64,000 nucleotides of DNA from Marine Group I thaumarchaeote (GCA_013390745.1 JACASX010000003.1:62001-126000), one strand, 5' to 3'; positions 35,354 through 44,449 are shown, numbered from the stretch's first letter. Notes: generated by a model not told the origin, from the sequence alone. Numbers and translations are program-made.

Positions 35354-35671
35354 ATGTCAGATGACGCTACAAATGAAAGCGAAAAAATTCTAGAATCACT
35401 ATTTGAACCTGATAATGCTGAAATTCTAGTAGAATTAAAAGATGGTCCAAAACTATTATCATTTCTTACGAAAAAAATTGCTATTTCGAAAGAAGAACTT
35501 GATGAGAAGCTATCATATTTAATAGAAAAAGGCTTTGTGAGCAAAAACGAAAAAAACGATGATATTTCTTACTTGCTAGATACTGAAAAACTGTCAAAAG
35601 TTCTAGAGAATGATGATAATTTTAAAAACATTGATGACGGTCTAGCGAAGCTTGACAGCTTCCTAAACTGA
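35354..35671 (+). CDS. Probable winged-helix-like small protein, function unknown
   Basis: A 105-residue acidic protein beginning MSDDATNESEKILESLF. A helix-turn-helix-like pattern (LSFLTKKIAISKEELDEKLSYLIEKGFV) lies at about residues 30-65, as in ArsR-like or winged-helix proteins. A short strand pair and an acidic C-terminal helix follow. ATG 35354 is preferred over 35315. It is divergent from rps13. A regulatory role is possible but not shown. Confidence 0.65.
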   Translation: MSDDATNESEKILESLFEPDNAEILVELKDGPKLLSFLTKKIAISKEELDEKLSYLIEKGFVSKNEKNDDISYLLDTEKLSKVLENDDNFKNIDDGLAKLDSFLN

Positions 35672-35731
35672 TAGTACACTAATCAAATTAAACTCAAAAT
35701 TAACAAATAAAACTACTTTTTTTTCTGATTA

Positions 35732-35739
35732 ATATATAA
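35732..35739 (+). promoter_or_regulatory. TATA box of the CFI-box surface protein gene
   Basis: ATATATAA lies about 31-38 bp before the ATG at 35770, which fits a near-leaderless transcript. Confidence 0.5.
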
Positions 35740-35769
35740 ATACTCTAAAAATGCCGTAGCCTTGTCAAC

Positions 35770-36705
35770 ATGAAACTTTTGGGAAAATTCTTCTTGGCAG
35801 TATTTGCTTTTTCGCTTTTATCGTATGGAATATCAGGCGCGGCATATGCAGCAGTAGAACCACTTTCTGTTCATACAGATAAGGAATTTTATGTGTCGGG
35901 TAGCACAATTACAATTTCAGGATTTATCAAAGATTATGATGGAACAAATGCACTTGTACTCCAGATTTGGTCACCTAGTGCAATGGTATACATAAATCAG
36001 CCAACACCTTCCGCGGATGGAAGTTATTCTATTTCTGTTACTGCTGGTAAAACGTTCAATGTAGACGGCGATTATATTGTTAAGGGATTTTATGGTCCAC
36101 AAAAAAATGATGCTGAGTTTAAGTTTGATGCTAGTTCTGTTACAGCAACAGATCAAGCAGCAGCAGATCAAGCAGCAGCAGATCAAGCAGCAGCAGATCA
36201 AGCAGCAGCAGACGCAGCAGCGGCAGCAGCAGCAGATATGGATAAAGAACCAGAAGACCCTGCTATGACTCAGCCTGTTTGTGGACCTGGTACTGTATTA
36301 AAAAATAATGTTTGTGTAGCTGAACAACAGAAAGGTGGTGGATGTTTAATTGCAACTGCCGCATTCGGTTCTGAAATGGCACCACAAGTTCAATTCCTTA
36401 GAGAAATTCGTGATAATACTGTGTTGCAAACACAATCAGGATCAACATTCATGACTGGATTCAACCAATTCTATTACTCTTTTTCACCTACTATAGCGGA
36501 TTATGAACGAGAGAATCCAGCATTTAAGGAAACTGTAAAGATTGCAATAACACCAATGCTTACCTCACTGGCAATTCTAAACTATGTTGATATAGATTCA
36601 GAAGAGGAAATGTTAGGATATGGAATTGGAATTATACTTCTTAACATAGGAATGTATTTCGTTGCACCTGCAGCCATTATATTTAAAATAAGAAATAGGA
36701 AATAA
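35770..36705 (+). CDS. Surface protein with Ig-like domain, AAADQ repeats and CFI-box C-terminal region
   Basis: A 311-residue exported protein. It has a signal peptide (about 1-27) and one Ig-like domain (about 30-115, from VHTDKEFYVSGSTITISG). A spacer of AAADQ repeats follows (about 128-150), then a short Cys pair (CGPGTVLKNNVC) and a GGGCLIATAAFGSEMAPQ segment (about 195-212) typical of CFI-box C-terminal regions. The C-terminus carries one or two membrane segments. The Ig-like domain resembles those of the PEFG proteins at 44.4-47.1 kb. It is probably anchored at the cell surface; the ligand is unknown. Confidence 0.82.
   Translation: MKLLGKFFLAVFAFSLLSYGISGAAYAAVEPLSVHTDKEFYVSGSTITISGFIKDYDGTNALVLQIWSPSAMVYINQPTPSADGSYSISVTAGKTFNVDGDYIVKGFYGPQKNDAEFKFDASSVTATDQAAADQAAADQAAADQAAADAAAAAAADMDKEPEDPAMTQPVCGPGTVLKNNVCVAEQQKGGGCLIATAAFGSEMAPQVQFLREIRDNTVLQTQSGSTFMTGFNQFYYSFSPTIADYERENPAFKETVKIAITPMLTSLAILNYVDIDSEEEMLGYGIGIILLNIGMYFVAPAAIIFKIRNRK
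36151..36210. repeat. Four 15-bp direct repeats (AAADQ units)
   Basis: GATCAAGCAGCAGCA occurs at 36151, 36166, 36181 and 36196 with no mismatch, encoding the DQAAA spacer of the surface protein. It is coding low-complexity sequence. Confidence 0.9.
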
Positions 36706-36744
36706 TCTCTACGTTCTTATAGTTTATCAAATCCATAAAATTTA

Positions 36745-37068
36745 ATGAATGTAGAATTTGAGGAATTTGATACTGTCGAAGAAATATTTCTGTATATGGC
36801 TTGTGTTGCATCACCAATGAAAACGGTTTTGCCAATTAATTCTTACAAAGGATATATTTGCTCTATTATACCTCTGAGCCATTCAGACACTGACACTTAT
36901 CTAATGGTTTACACAAAGGGCACGTTAGAAAATGGAATTTTGGAATTTGACGTGAATACTAAAACTTACAAAAAGGTTGAATCCATAGAAAGATCCGATA
37001 AAACCTATTTTGTAATCATGTCTCCAAAAAGAAACACTATAGCTGATGCAGCAATAGAAAAATTATAA
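36745..37068 (+). CDS. Hypothetical protein
   Basis: A 107-residue protein beginning MNVEFEEFDTVEEIFLYMACVAS. It has alternating strands in the middle (YKGYICSIIPLSHSD, TYLMVYTKGTLENG) and no signal or membrane segment. It sits 39 bp after the CFI-box gene on the same strand and ends 4 bp before the convergent radical SAM gene. I do not recognise it. Confidence 0.65.
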   Translation: MNVEFEEFDTVEEIFLYMACVASPMKTVLPINSYKGYICSIIPLSHSDTDTYLMVYTKGTLENGILEFDVNTKTYKKVESIERSDKTYFVIMSPKRNTIADAAIEKL

Positions 37069-37072
37069 TCTA

Positions 37073-38683
37073 TTATTTTGTGTAAGCAGGAGCAGTAACG
37101 GACCTACTTCTTGCGTATTTGTCAATAATCTCATCAGGCGTTCTTCCATTAAACAGGTCCTTACACAATCCACGCAAATATCTCATTATTGCCCATGTTC
37201 CAACTTTAATCAAGCCATACATGAAAATTTTCATCGGAGGACCATACGTCTTGTTTCTAAGAATGATTGGTATGATATCATTAATAACACGAAGATTATT
37301 TTCCCAACATTTCCAAAACAATGTAAACTGTGCCTCATTCAGGTTGCCAAAGTGCATTGAATTTCTCTCACTAAAGTCTTGGTAGAGTAACGGAGCCACC
37401 AATCCTCTAAAATCAAACGCCCTAAAGTCACCCATCATATCAATTGTATGTTGAACATCATCAGGAGTTTCATCCGGCCAGCCAATGATTATAGTAGCTG
37501 CTGGAAACCAATGATTTTTGTTAAGTATTTTTGCACCTTCTCTCACTACCCATCCCCACTCTTCTGGTGAAAACGGTTTTGCTTTTACTCCCAAGTGTTT
37601 TTTTACCAAGTTAGGAGCAACCGTTTCAATTCCTAGATTTGTTGATATCCATCTTCCACTCTTATGCATATCATTAATTTCAGAAATATCTTGCAGCAGC
37701 TTTGGATCAGCAACAACAGCTGAGAATGTCATGTGTGTGGTGCCAACAAAATTTGCACCTAGATCTTTTAGTCCCTTCCATAGAGAAGTGATGGCGTCAT
37801 AGTTTGGATAGAAGTCTTTATTGTCACAGCCATATAGTAGCATCTCATCAGAGTGCAACCAAACCGAGTCAAAGCCATAATCAAGGTTTACCTTCGCTTC
37901 ACGCTGTAGTCTGTCAATAGGAAGATCCTTTTTGGATCTTTTGTTAACATCACAAAAGTCGCAACCTCTTCCGCATCCTCTCATTGCCTCTATTAAGGAA
38001 TTTACAGTAGGAGAAGTAATCTCTGGAATATTTTGTATATTTCTTACAAAGCAATGCATCAGTTCTGGGGCATCTCCTTTTTCCAAGTCATGGAACAAAT
38101 CCAAAGCCAACTCATCTGCTTCGCCAACAACTACGGTGTCAATACCATGAATTCTCATTCTGTCTGACTTTGCAAGCTCCCATGCACCGTTTCCCCCAAC
38201 AACAACCTTGAAATGATATTTTTTCTTTAATTGGATAATATCGGCACACATCTTTTTGAATTTCATCGCAACGTAAGAAAGTTTTTCAGGTGACATGGTA
38301 GTTGTAACTGGTGCCATTCCAAGCGGATCCATTACATTGATTCCAACTATTTTGGTATCAGAGCCTATTGATTTTTCAATATAATCAGGATTTACAGTTA
38401 GAATTTCATCTCTCTTGTAACCCTGTAACAGTGCACCTTCTACCCTTCTTAATCCAACTTGAGCAACTTTTGCTTCTCCAGTATTAGGGTCAGTTTCAAC
38501 CGGAGGGCAAAAGACTTTGTCAAAAACCCATTCTGGAAGAACCTCATAAGGACCACATGCTATGAAACCATAAAGAAAATTACCTCTATAATTAGTCATT
38601 AAACTACGATCCGCAGTAAGTACTATTCTTTTACCAGACAATGTAAGCTTGACCTTGTCGATAGTATAAAATTTTTGCGACAA
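37073..38683 (-). CDS. B12-binding-type radical SAM protein; candidate GDGT ring synthase
   Basis: A 536-residue protein. The radical SAM motif CGRGCDFC lies near residues 235-242. Before it is an alpha/beta region like a cobalamin-binding domain (KVVVGGNGAWEL, DTVVVGEADELALDLF). The N-terminal pattern GNFLYGFIACGPYEVLP is distinctive. Radical SAM proteins of this kind make cyclopentane rings in GDGT lipids (Grs) in Sulfolobus, and thaumarchaea make ringed GDGTs, so a Grs-like role is plausible. Methylthiotransferases or Tes-type lipid enzymes are alternatives. The conserved B12 His motif is not evident. Confidence 0.8.
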   Translation of the reverse strand: MSQKFYTIDKVKLTLSGKRIVLTADRSLMTNYRGNFLYGFIACGPYEVLPEWVFDKVFCPPVETDPNTGEAKVAQVGLRRVEGALLQGYKRDEILTVNPDYIEKSIGSDTKIVGINVMDPLGMAPVTTTMSPEKLSYVAMKFKKMCADIIQLKKKYHFKVVVGGNGAWELAKSDRMRIHGIDTVVVGEADELALDLFHDLEKGDAPELMHCFVRNIQNIPEITSPTVNSLIEAMRGCGRGCDFCDVNKRSKKDLPIDRLQREAKVNLDYGFDSVWLHSDEMLLYGCDNKDFYPNYDAITSLWKGLKDLGANFVGTTHMTFSAVVADPKLLQDISEINDMHKSGRWISTNLGIETVAPNLVKKHLGVKAKPFSPEEWGWVVREGAKILNKNHWFPAATIIIGWPDETPDDVQHTIDMMGDFRAFDFRGLVAPLLYQDFSERNSMHFGNLNEAQFTLFWKCWENNLRVINDIIPIILRNKTYGPPMKIFMYGLIKVGTWAIMRYLRGLCKDLFNGRTPDEIIDKYARSRSVTAPAYTK

Positions 38684-38731
38684 GACACCTAATATTTACC
38701 AAAAATTCAATCATGAAAAAGGGAGAATAGA

Positions 38732-39454
38732 ATGAAAGAAGTTAGTGAACCTAGACACACTGAACCACATATTGGTGAATCCAGCGTAATTAGGGATTTT
38801 GTTTTCGGGTTTGGAGATGGAATAAACACTTCGCTTGGGATTGCAGCTGGAGTTGGTGGTGCAAACGTTTCCTCCGATATTATAATTTTGGCGGCATTAG
38901 TGGGAATGTTTACTGGCGCAAAGGCCATGGCTGTACAAAATTATCTTGCTGTAAAATCTCATAGACAATTGTTAGAATCTGAAATAGCCAGGGAGAAGTG
39001 GGAGATAGAAAATAAAGCTGATATTGAACGTCAAGAGATTGAGGATATTTACAAAGCAAAAGGGTTTTCAGGCAAAGAACTTGAAATGATTGTAAACAAA
39101 ATTACTTCTGATAAAAAAGTCTGGTTAGATACAATGCTTAATGAAGAACTAAGATTGAATGTAGATGTTGTTGGAAGTCCACTAAAAAGCGCATTGATAA
39201 TGTTTGTTTCTTTTTTGGTTGGCGGTATGCTTCCTATAATTCCGTTCTTTTTTGGCAGTGGTTATAGTGCCCTTCTAATGGCAGTAGGAATTAGCATAAC
39301 GGCTTCATTTATTGTTGGTGCCATAAAATCACGAATGGCCGAAACTGGTATAGTGAAGGGTGGTTTGGAAATGGCTGGTCTTGGAACTGGTGTTGCATTA
39401 ATTGGATTTGGTATTGGCAGCGAACTTGCAAACTTGGGAATAATTAACGTGTAG
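38732..39454 (+). CDS. VIT1/CCC1 family iron or manganese transporter
   Basis: A 240-residue membrane protein. TM1 and TM2 follow the family pattern GFGDGINTSLGIAAGVGGA. A cytosolic helical metal-binding segment comes next, with repeated Glu residues (QLLESEIAREKWEIEN to about 125), followed by three C-terminal membrane helices (from ALIMFVSFLVGGMLP). The family exports Fe2+ or Mn2+ from the cytosol. The gene converges on larB with an 11 bp overlap. Confidence 0.88.
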   Translation: MKEVSEPRHTEPHIGESSVIRDFVFGFGDGINTSLGIAAGVGGANVSSDIIILAALVGMFTGAKAMAVQNYLAVKSHRQLLESEIAREKWEIENKADIERQEIEDIYKAKGFSGKELEMIVNKITSDKKVWLDTMLNEELRLNVDVVGSPLKSALIMFVSFLVGGMLPIIPFFFGSGYSALLMAVGISITASFIVGAIKSRMAETGIVKGGLEMAGLGTGVALIGFGIGSELANLGIINV

Positions 39455-40223
39455 ATTTGGTTTTTATTCTGTTTGCTATATTTGCAGCCGCAGCACCCGC
39501 ACCAACACCATTGTCTATATTGACTACAGTAAGACCAAGGGAACAGCTTTGCAACATAGAAGCAAGCGCAGCAACTCCTTTTTCACCATATCCATATCCA
39601 ATTGAAGTTGGTACCCCAATTACAGGAACATCGGCAACAGATGTTACAATCGATGCTAATGCACCTTCCATACCAGCAACCACAATTATGACGTCAACTT
39701 CTGATTCAATGAATTGTTTAATAACGGGAAAGATTCTATGCAGTCCTGCGATTCCAACATCATAACTACAAATACAATCGCAGTTCATAGATTCACACAC
39801 AAGTCTAGCTTCTTCGCCAACACCAATATCTGACGTTCCAGCAGCAATTATTCCAACTTTCCCTCCAGTTTTTTTAATATTTTTTTTGTAAATCAAAAGT
39901 GCAGTGGTGTTTTTTCCCTTTTTAATTTTATACTTATTTTTTTTTGCAAATTCTAAAATTTTAGGATAGTCCTTTTGTTTGATTCTAGAAACAAGCACCT
40001 CATTATTTTTTGATAAAGTTTTTTTAATTATTTTTTTTAAATCTAAAAGCTGCTTTCCTTCAGCAAAAATAATCTCAGGTATACCCTTCCTATTTTTTCT
40101 TCCAGTATCAATCTGAGCAATATTGCCTATCTTTTCAATTGAATATAACGATAATAATTTTTCAGCCCTTGATGGTGAAATCTTTCCTTTTTGTAATGAT
40201 TGGAAAATTTGTTCTACGTTCAA
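39444..40223 (-). CDS. larB: Nickel-pincer cofactor biosynthesis protein LarB
   Basis: A 259-residue LarB. The C-terminal half is the PurE-like fold, shown by KVGIIAAGTSDIGVGEEA and the block from VIVVAGMEGALASIV. LarB carboxylates the pyridinium ring of NaAD at C5 and hydrolyses the phosphoanhydride, the first step to the nickel-pincer nucleotide. The start is TTG 40223, supported by a TATA-like AT-rich box about 26 bp upstream. It is separated from mdh by 34 bp on the same strand. Confidence 0.9.
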   Translation of the reverse strand: MNVEQIFQSLQKGKISPSRAEKLLSLYSIEKIGNIAQIDTGRKNRKGIPEIIFAEGKQLLDLKKIIKKTLSKNNEVLVSRIKQKDYPKILEFAKKNKYKIKKGKNTTALLIYKKNIKKTGGKVGIIAAGTSDIGVGEEARLVCESMNCDCICSYDVGIAGLHRIFPVIKQFIESEVDVIIVVAGMEGALASIVTSVADVPVIGVPTSIGYGYGEKGVAALASMLQSCSLGLTVVNIDNGVGAGAAAANIANRIKTKSTR

Positions 40224-40257
40224 TTATCTACATTAAATTTGATTGTTTAAAAAATGA

Positions 40258-41172
40258 TCAGATATCAATACCTGCTATGGCATTTTTAACACTGTTTACT
40301 CCCTTATCGAACCACTCCCTTTCGTCCTGGTTTAAATCAAGTTCATTGATTTTTTCTACACCATTTTTTCCTATCACCGCAGGTACACCTATTGTGACAT
40401 CCGAATAACCGTATTCTCCATCTAAATATGTTGAAACTGGCATGACATGTTTTTTGTCTTTCACAACACTTTCAATCATAGAGGAGATTGCATTTCCTGG
40501 TGCATGGACTGTAGCCCCTTTCAGTTTTATCACTTCAGCTGCAACATTTTTTGTCAGAGTAAAGATTTCATCTAATTTTTCCTGAGAAAGAATTGTTGGT
40601 AAAGATTTTCCAGATACTTGTGCAAATCTAGTTAGTGGTAGCATATTTTCTCCATGTTCTCCTATTACCATAGCATCAATGTCTTTTCGTGTTCCGTTAG
40701 TTGCCTCGTGAATGAATTGTTTGAATCTTGACAAGTCTAACATTCCGCCCATTCCAAAGACTCTATTTCTTTCAAAACCTGAAGTTTTGAATGTGATGTA
40801 TGCCATAGGGTCTAATGGATTAGTAACTGGAATTATCAATGAATCATCTGCGTGTTTTTTTATATTTCCTACAACGTCTTTTACAACTTCCGCATTAATC
40901 TTCAACAAGTCCATTCTAGTCATTCCTGGTTTTCTTCCAGCACCAGCTACTACAACAACAATATCTGAACCCTTCATATCTTCATAATTGTTAGAACCAC
41001 TGATTTCAACATCTATTCCCTGTTCAGATAACAGATGATTGAGATCCATTGCTTCTCCCTGTGGGAGTCCTTCTACAACGTCCAAGAGAAGAATTTGATC
41101 ATCTAATTGCTTTATTGCAGAATGCAGCGCAGCAGATCCACCTACTTTTCCCGCACCAATTATGGTTATCAT
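40258..41172 (-). CDS. mdh: Malate dehydrogenase
   Basis: A 304-residue NAD-dependent enzyme of the LDH/MDH family. The Rossmann motif is [10 protein letters not shown]. The substrate loop [13 protein letters not shown] has the Arg expected for malate. The catalytic His lies in [13 protein letters not shown] and the substrate Arg in [21 protein letters not shown] 41172 is chosen over 41181 because a TATA-like box is centred about 26 bp upstream. It sits inside the lar gene group, divergent from larC. Confidence 0.93.
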   Translation of the reverse strand: MITIIGAGKVGGSAALHSAIKQLDDQILLLDVVEGLPQGEAMDLNHLLSEQGIDVEISGSNNYEDMKGSDIVVVVAGAGRKPGMTRMDLLKINAEVVKDVVGNIKKHADDSLIIPVTNPLDPMAYITFKTSGFERNRVFGMGGMLDLSRFKQFIHEATNGTRKDIDAMVIGEHGENMLPLTRFAQVSGKSLPTILSQEKLDEIFTLTKNVAAEVIKLKGATVHAPGNAISSMIESVVKDKKHVMPVSTYLDGEYGYSDVTIGVPAVIGKNGVEKINELDLNQDEREWFDKGVNSVKNAIAGIDI

Positions 41173-41194
41173 ATTTTGCACTTAGATTTTTGAT

Positions 41195-41202
41195 AATTAA
41201 AT
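41195..41202 (-). promoter_or_regulatory. TATA-like box for mdh
   Basis: Minus-strand TTTAATTA is centred about 26 bp before ATG 41172. Confidence 0.4.
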
Positions 41203-41229
41203 CTATGTGGCTAAGCAAACGCTAAACAG

Positions 41230-41239
41230 AATTTATAAG
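41230..41239 (+). promoter_or_regulatory. TATA-like box for the larC-larE-desulfurase operon
   Basis: AATTTATAAG is centred about 26 bp before ATG 41261, which supports this start over the upstream GTG 41207. Confidence 0.45.
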
Positions 41240-41260
41240 CATTTCAAAGAATTTAGTTTT

Positions 41261-42481
41261 ATGGTATTTGTTATTGATGCACAGGTTGCCGGCGTTTCTG
41301 GTGATATGTTACTTTGTAGCCTTGTAAATATTGGTGCAAACAAATCAAAGATCATAGATGGGATTCGAAGCGCTGAATTATTATGTAAAGACGTTAAAGT
41401 GAAAAAGATAGATTTTGTGGAAGTGAAAAAAAATTCATTACAAGCAACTGAATTACTATTAGAAATAGATGATGATGTACATGAAAGAAAAGGCATAGAG
41501 ATAAAGGAAATAATCACAAAATCTGCGGAACAATTAAAAATTTCTGAAAGTGCCAAAACTTTTGCGGTAAAATCTATTGAAACTCTCATACGCGCAGAAT
41601 CAAAAATTCACGGTGAGCCGGAAGACTCGGTTCACTTTCATGAGGCAGCAAGTTTTGATACAGTTGTAGATCTATTAGGAACTGCTATTGCTCTAGATGA
41701 CTTGGGTTGTTTTGATGATGATATAGTTGTCACACCTGTAGCTATAGGAGGCGGCACAGTAACTTTTTCTCACGGTACTAGTTCTAATCCTGCCTATGCG
41801 ATTTTAGAAATATTTAGAGAATCAGGAATTATTACAGTAGGTGGAAATGTAAAGGATGAACTCACAACTCCTACAGGAGCTAGCATGTTAGTTAATTTGG
41901 TTAAAGAATGCTCCGAATTTTATCCACCTATGAAAATTCAATCTATTGGTTACGGTGCAGGTCAGAAAGATTTTGAAGGATTTTCAAACGTATTGAAAAT
42001 AGTTAGAGGAGTAGCATCCACTAAACTTCAACTTGACACAGTGAAAATACTTGAAACAAATGTTGATGATGTATCTGGTGAAGTTCTTGGAAACATGATT
42101 GAAAAAATAATGGCACATGGTGCAAAGGATGTAACAATATCTTCTGCAATCACAAAAAAAGGTCGCCCTACAAATTTAGTATCTGTTATTTGTGATTCTG
42201 ATACTATGAATTCTATTATGGACTTGTTGGTTACTGAAACTGGAACACTTGGTGTAAGAGTAAGAACTTCTGAACGATACATTGTTCCTAGAGCTGTTAA
42301 AACGCTATCTGTGAATATTCAGGGACAAAGTTTTGATGTCAGATATAAAATCAGAGGTCTAAATAACGGTTCTCACTTCAAAATTGAATCTGATGACATC
42401 AAAGAAATTTCTGGTGTTCTTAGTATTTCGTTTAAAGAGACAGAAGAATTACTCAATCAAGAAATTAGGAAAAAACTATGA
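41261..42481 (+). CDS. larC: Nickel insertion protein LarC
   Basis: A 406-residue LarC, the enzyme that inserts nickel into the pincer precursor using CTP. It begins MVFVIDAQVAGVSGDM, the usual N-terminal signature. It has the EDSVHFHEAASFDTVVDLLG motif near residue 130 with histidines, and LETNVDDVSGEVLG near residue 265. The start at 41261 fits the TATA spacing. In some bacteria larC is split by a frameshift; here it is one frame. It overlaps larE by 4 bp. Confidence 0.92.
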   Translation: MVFVIDAQVAGVSGDMLLCSLVNIGANKSKIIDGIRSAELLCKDVKVKKIDFVEVKKNSLQATELLLEIDDDVHERKGIEIKEIITKSAEQLKISESAKTFAVKSIETLIRAESKIHGEPEDSVHFHEAASFDTVVDLLGTAIALDDLGCFDDDIVVTPVAIGGGTVTFSHGTSSNPAYAILEIFRESGIITVGGNVKDELTTPTGASMLVNLVKECSEFYPPMKIQSIGYGAGQKDFEGFSNVLKIVRGVASTKLQLDTVKILETNVDDVSGEVLGNMIEKIMAHGAKDVTISSAITKKGRPTNLVSVICDSDTMNSIMDLLVTETGTLGVRVRTSERYIVPRAVKTLSVNIQGQSFDVRYKIRGLNNGSHFKIESDDIKEISGVLSISFKETEELLNQEIRKKL

Positions 42482-43281
42482 AAGCACAACTTACTAAACT
42501 GCTAAATTGGTTTGATGACAAAAACAGTGTACTTGTAGCACTTTCAGGCGGTGTTGATAGTGCTTTAGTTGCTTATTCTGCTTATGCGAGATTAGGCAAA
42601 TCAGCAATAGCAGTAACTGCTGATTATAAGACACTTGCCCAAGAAGAATTAGAATATGCAAAAAAAATATCTTCAGAGATTGGAATCAAGCACATAGTAA
42701 TAGAATACAACGAGCTTGCTAACGAAAGTTTTGTTAAAAATGATAGCAATCGCTGTTTCTATTGCAGAAGCGAACTTTCAGAGCATCTCTTGCAAGTTGC
42801 AAAAGAATTTGAAACTGATATGATTGTAGATGGTACCAATATTGATGACTTGGGTGATTACCGTCCAGGGGTATTAGCACTACATCAAAATGGTATTAGA
42901 AGTCCACTAGTAGAAACTAGATTCTCGAAGAAAATGGTAAGAGAAACAGCTAAAAACGTTGGTCTGTCAGTTTATGATAAACCCTCTAATTCATGTCTTG
43001 CATCACGCATTCCTTGGGGACAAAGTGTTACTGCTGAAAGATTGGCAAGAATTGAAATTGGAGAAAAAATTGTCAAGCAACTCACAGGAGCTAAGCAGGT
43101 ACGTGTCAGAGACATGGACGGTACAGCAAAAATTGAGGTTGGCGTAGATGAATTGTCTTTGCTTGAAAACAATATAGTATTACAAAAAATCAAGGAACAA
43201 CTAAAATTGATAAGCTTTGAGGATGTTTCTATAGATCCAGAAGGTTACAGACCTGGAAAAATTAACGTGATAACTAATTGA
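42478..43281 (+). CDS. larE: LarE sulfur transferase with three cysteines (Fe-S-type LarE)
   Basis: A 267-residue PP-loop ATPase that transfers sulfur to the pincer precursor. The PP-loop motif is ALSGGVDSALVAYS. Cys93 and Cys96 (CFYC) plus Cys173 (NSCLASR) are the only cysteines. Cys173 corresponds to the sacrificial cysteine of single-cysteine LarE. The three-cysteine set is the arrangement associated with a [4Fe-4S]-bearing LarE that receives sulfide from outside rather than destroying its own cysteine. It overlaps the cysteine desulfurase gene by 4 bp. Confidence 0.92.
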   Translation: MKAQLTKLLNWFDDKNSVLVALSGGVDSALVAYSAYARLGKSAIAVTADYKTLAQEELEYAKKISSEIGIKHIVIEYNELANESFVKNDSNRCFYCRSELSEHLLQVAKEFETDMIVDGTNIDDLGDYRPGVLALHQNGIRSPLVETRFSKKMVRETAKNVGLSVYDKPSNSCLASRIPWGQSVTAERLARIEIGEKIVKQLTGAKQVRVRDMDGTAKIEVGVDELSLLENNIVLQKIKEQLKLISFEDVSIDPEGYRPGKINVITN

Positions 43282-44447
43282 TTTATCTTGATAATGCTGC
43301 TTCGACTGCAGTGCATCCAGAAGTGGTTAAGGAGATGATGCCATATTTTGATTCACAATATGGCAATCCATCATCAATTCATCAATTTGGCAGGAAGGCA
43401 AAGAATGCAATACAAAAAGCACGAAAACAAGTTGCTGCACTTATTGGTGCCGAACCAGACGAAATTCTATTTACCTCAGGTGGAACTGAATCAAATAATA
43501 CAATTTTGTATGGTATTCCAAAACTCCAAGGGTCACACCTTGATCAGAATCATATCATAACATCATCAATAGAGCATGAGGCAATTTTACAACCATGTAA
43601 AGAATTTGAAAACATAGGAATCAAGATTACATATCTTCCAGTTGATGAACATGGGATTGTAGATCCTAATGATATTGCCAATTCAATAAACTCACATACA
43701 GTTCTTGTTAGTATCATGCTTGCAAACAATGAAGTAGGTACAATACAACCGATTAAAGAGATATCAGAAATTTGTAAAAAATATCAAATACCATTACATA
43801 CGGATGCAGTACAAGCAGTGGGTAAAGTTCCAATCAATGTAAAAGAACTAGGTGTTGATGCATTATCAATTTCTTCGCATAAAATTAATGGTCCAAAGGG
43901 CATCGGTGCATTATTTATAAAAAAAGGTTTGAGGGTAGCTCCTCAAATTTTAGGGGGAGGTCAGGAGAATGGGATGCGTTCAGGTACTGAAAATGTTGCT
44001 AGCATTGTGGGATTTGGTAAGGCATGTGAGATTGCAAAAGAAAGATTAAACGAAAACATTTCTCACTTTCAAACCCTTCACTCTTCAATGCTCTCAAGAG
44101 TAGTCAAAGAAATATCTCATGTAAAACTTAATGGCCATTCTGAAAAAAGAATTTTCAATAACATTCATCTTACATTCCTTGGAGTAAACGGTGAAGACTT
44201 GATCATAAAGTTGGATGAACATGGCATTGCCGCATCAACCGGTTCTGCATGTTCAATGCATACTCAAAAAGCATCACATGTATTGAAAGCAATGGGTTTC
44301 AATCATGAACAGATAACCGGTTCGTTACGAATGTCATTTGGATATTTGAATACATTAGACGAAGTCGATCAGACAATAGATGTTTTAAAAAAAGTTGTAA
44401 GCGAACTACGAAGTGTTTCTCCCTATAAAACAAAATATAATTTTTGA
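43278..44447 (+). CDS. Cysteine desulfurase (IscS/NifS type)
   Basis: A 389-residue PLP enzyme that releases sulfur from cysteine as a persulfide. The start is TTG 43278, which overlaps the larE stop by 4 bp (TTGA). It begins with MIYLDNAAST, has the PLP lysine Lys202 (SSHKINGPKG) and the persulfide-forming Cys325 (GSACSMH). The coupling with larE suggests it feeds sulfur to the pincer cofactor, although it may also serve iron-sulfur clusters generally. It converges on the PEFG gene with 2 bp between stops. Confidence 0.94.
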   Translation: MIYLDNAASTAVHPEVVKEMMPYFDSQYGNPSSIHQFGRKAKNAIQKARKQVAALIGAEPDEILFTSGGTESNNTILYGIPKLQGSHLDQNHIITSSIEHEAILQPCKEFENIGIKITYLPVDEHGIVDPNDIANSINSHTVLVSIMLANNEVGTIQPIKEISEICKKYQIPLHTDAVQAVGKVPINVKELGVDALSISSHKINGPKGIGALFIKKGLRVAPQILGGGQENGMRSGTENVASIVGFGKACEIAKERLNENISHFQTLHSSMLSRVVKEISHVKLNGHSEKRIFNNIHLTFLGVNGEDLIIKLDEHGIAASTGSACSMHTQKASHVLKAMGFNHEQITGSLRMSFGYLNTLDEVDQTIDVLKKVVSELRSVSPYKTKYNF

Positions 44448-44449
44448 AT

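Noticed and set aside
36077-36268. A Gln-rich ORF overlapping the CFI-box gene
   Set aside because: It is the out-of-frame reading of the 15-bp repeat; the real frame gives AAADQ units between folded domains.
39444-40223. Calling the LarB gene a purine-synthesis PurE
   Set aside because: The length of 259 residues with an N-terminal domain before the PurE-like fold, and the neighbouring larC and larE, fit LarB.
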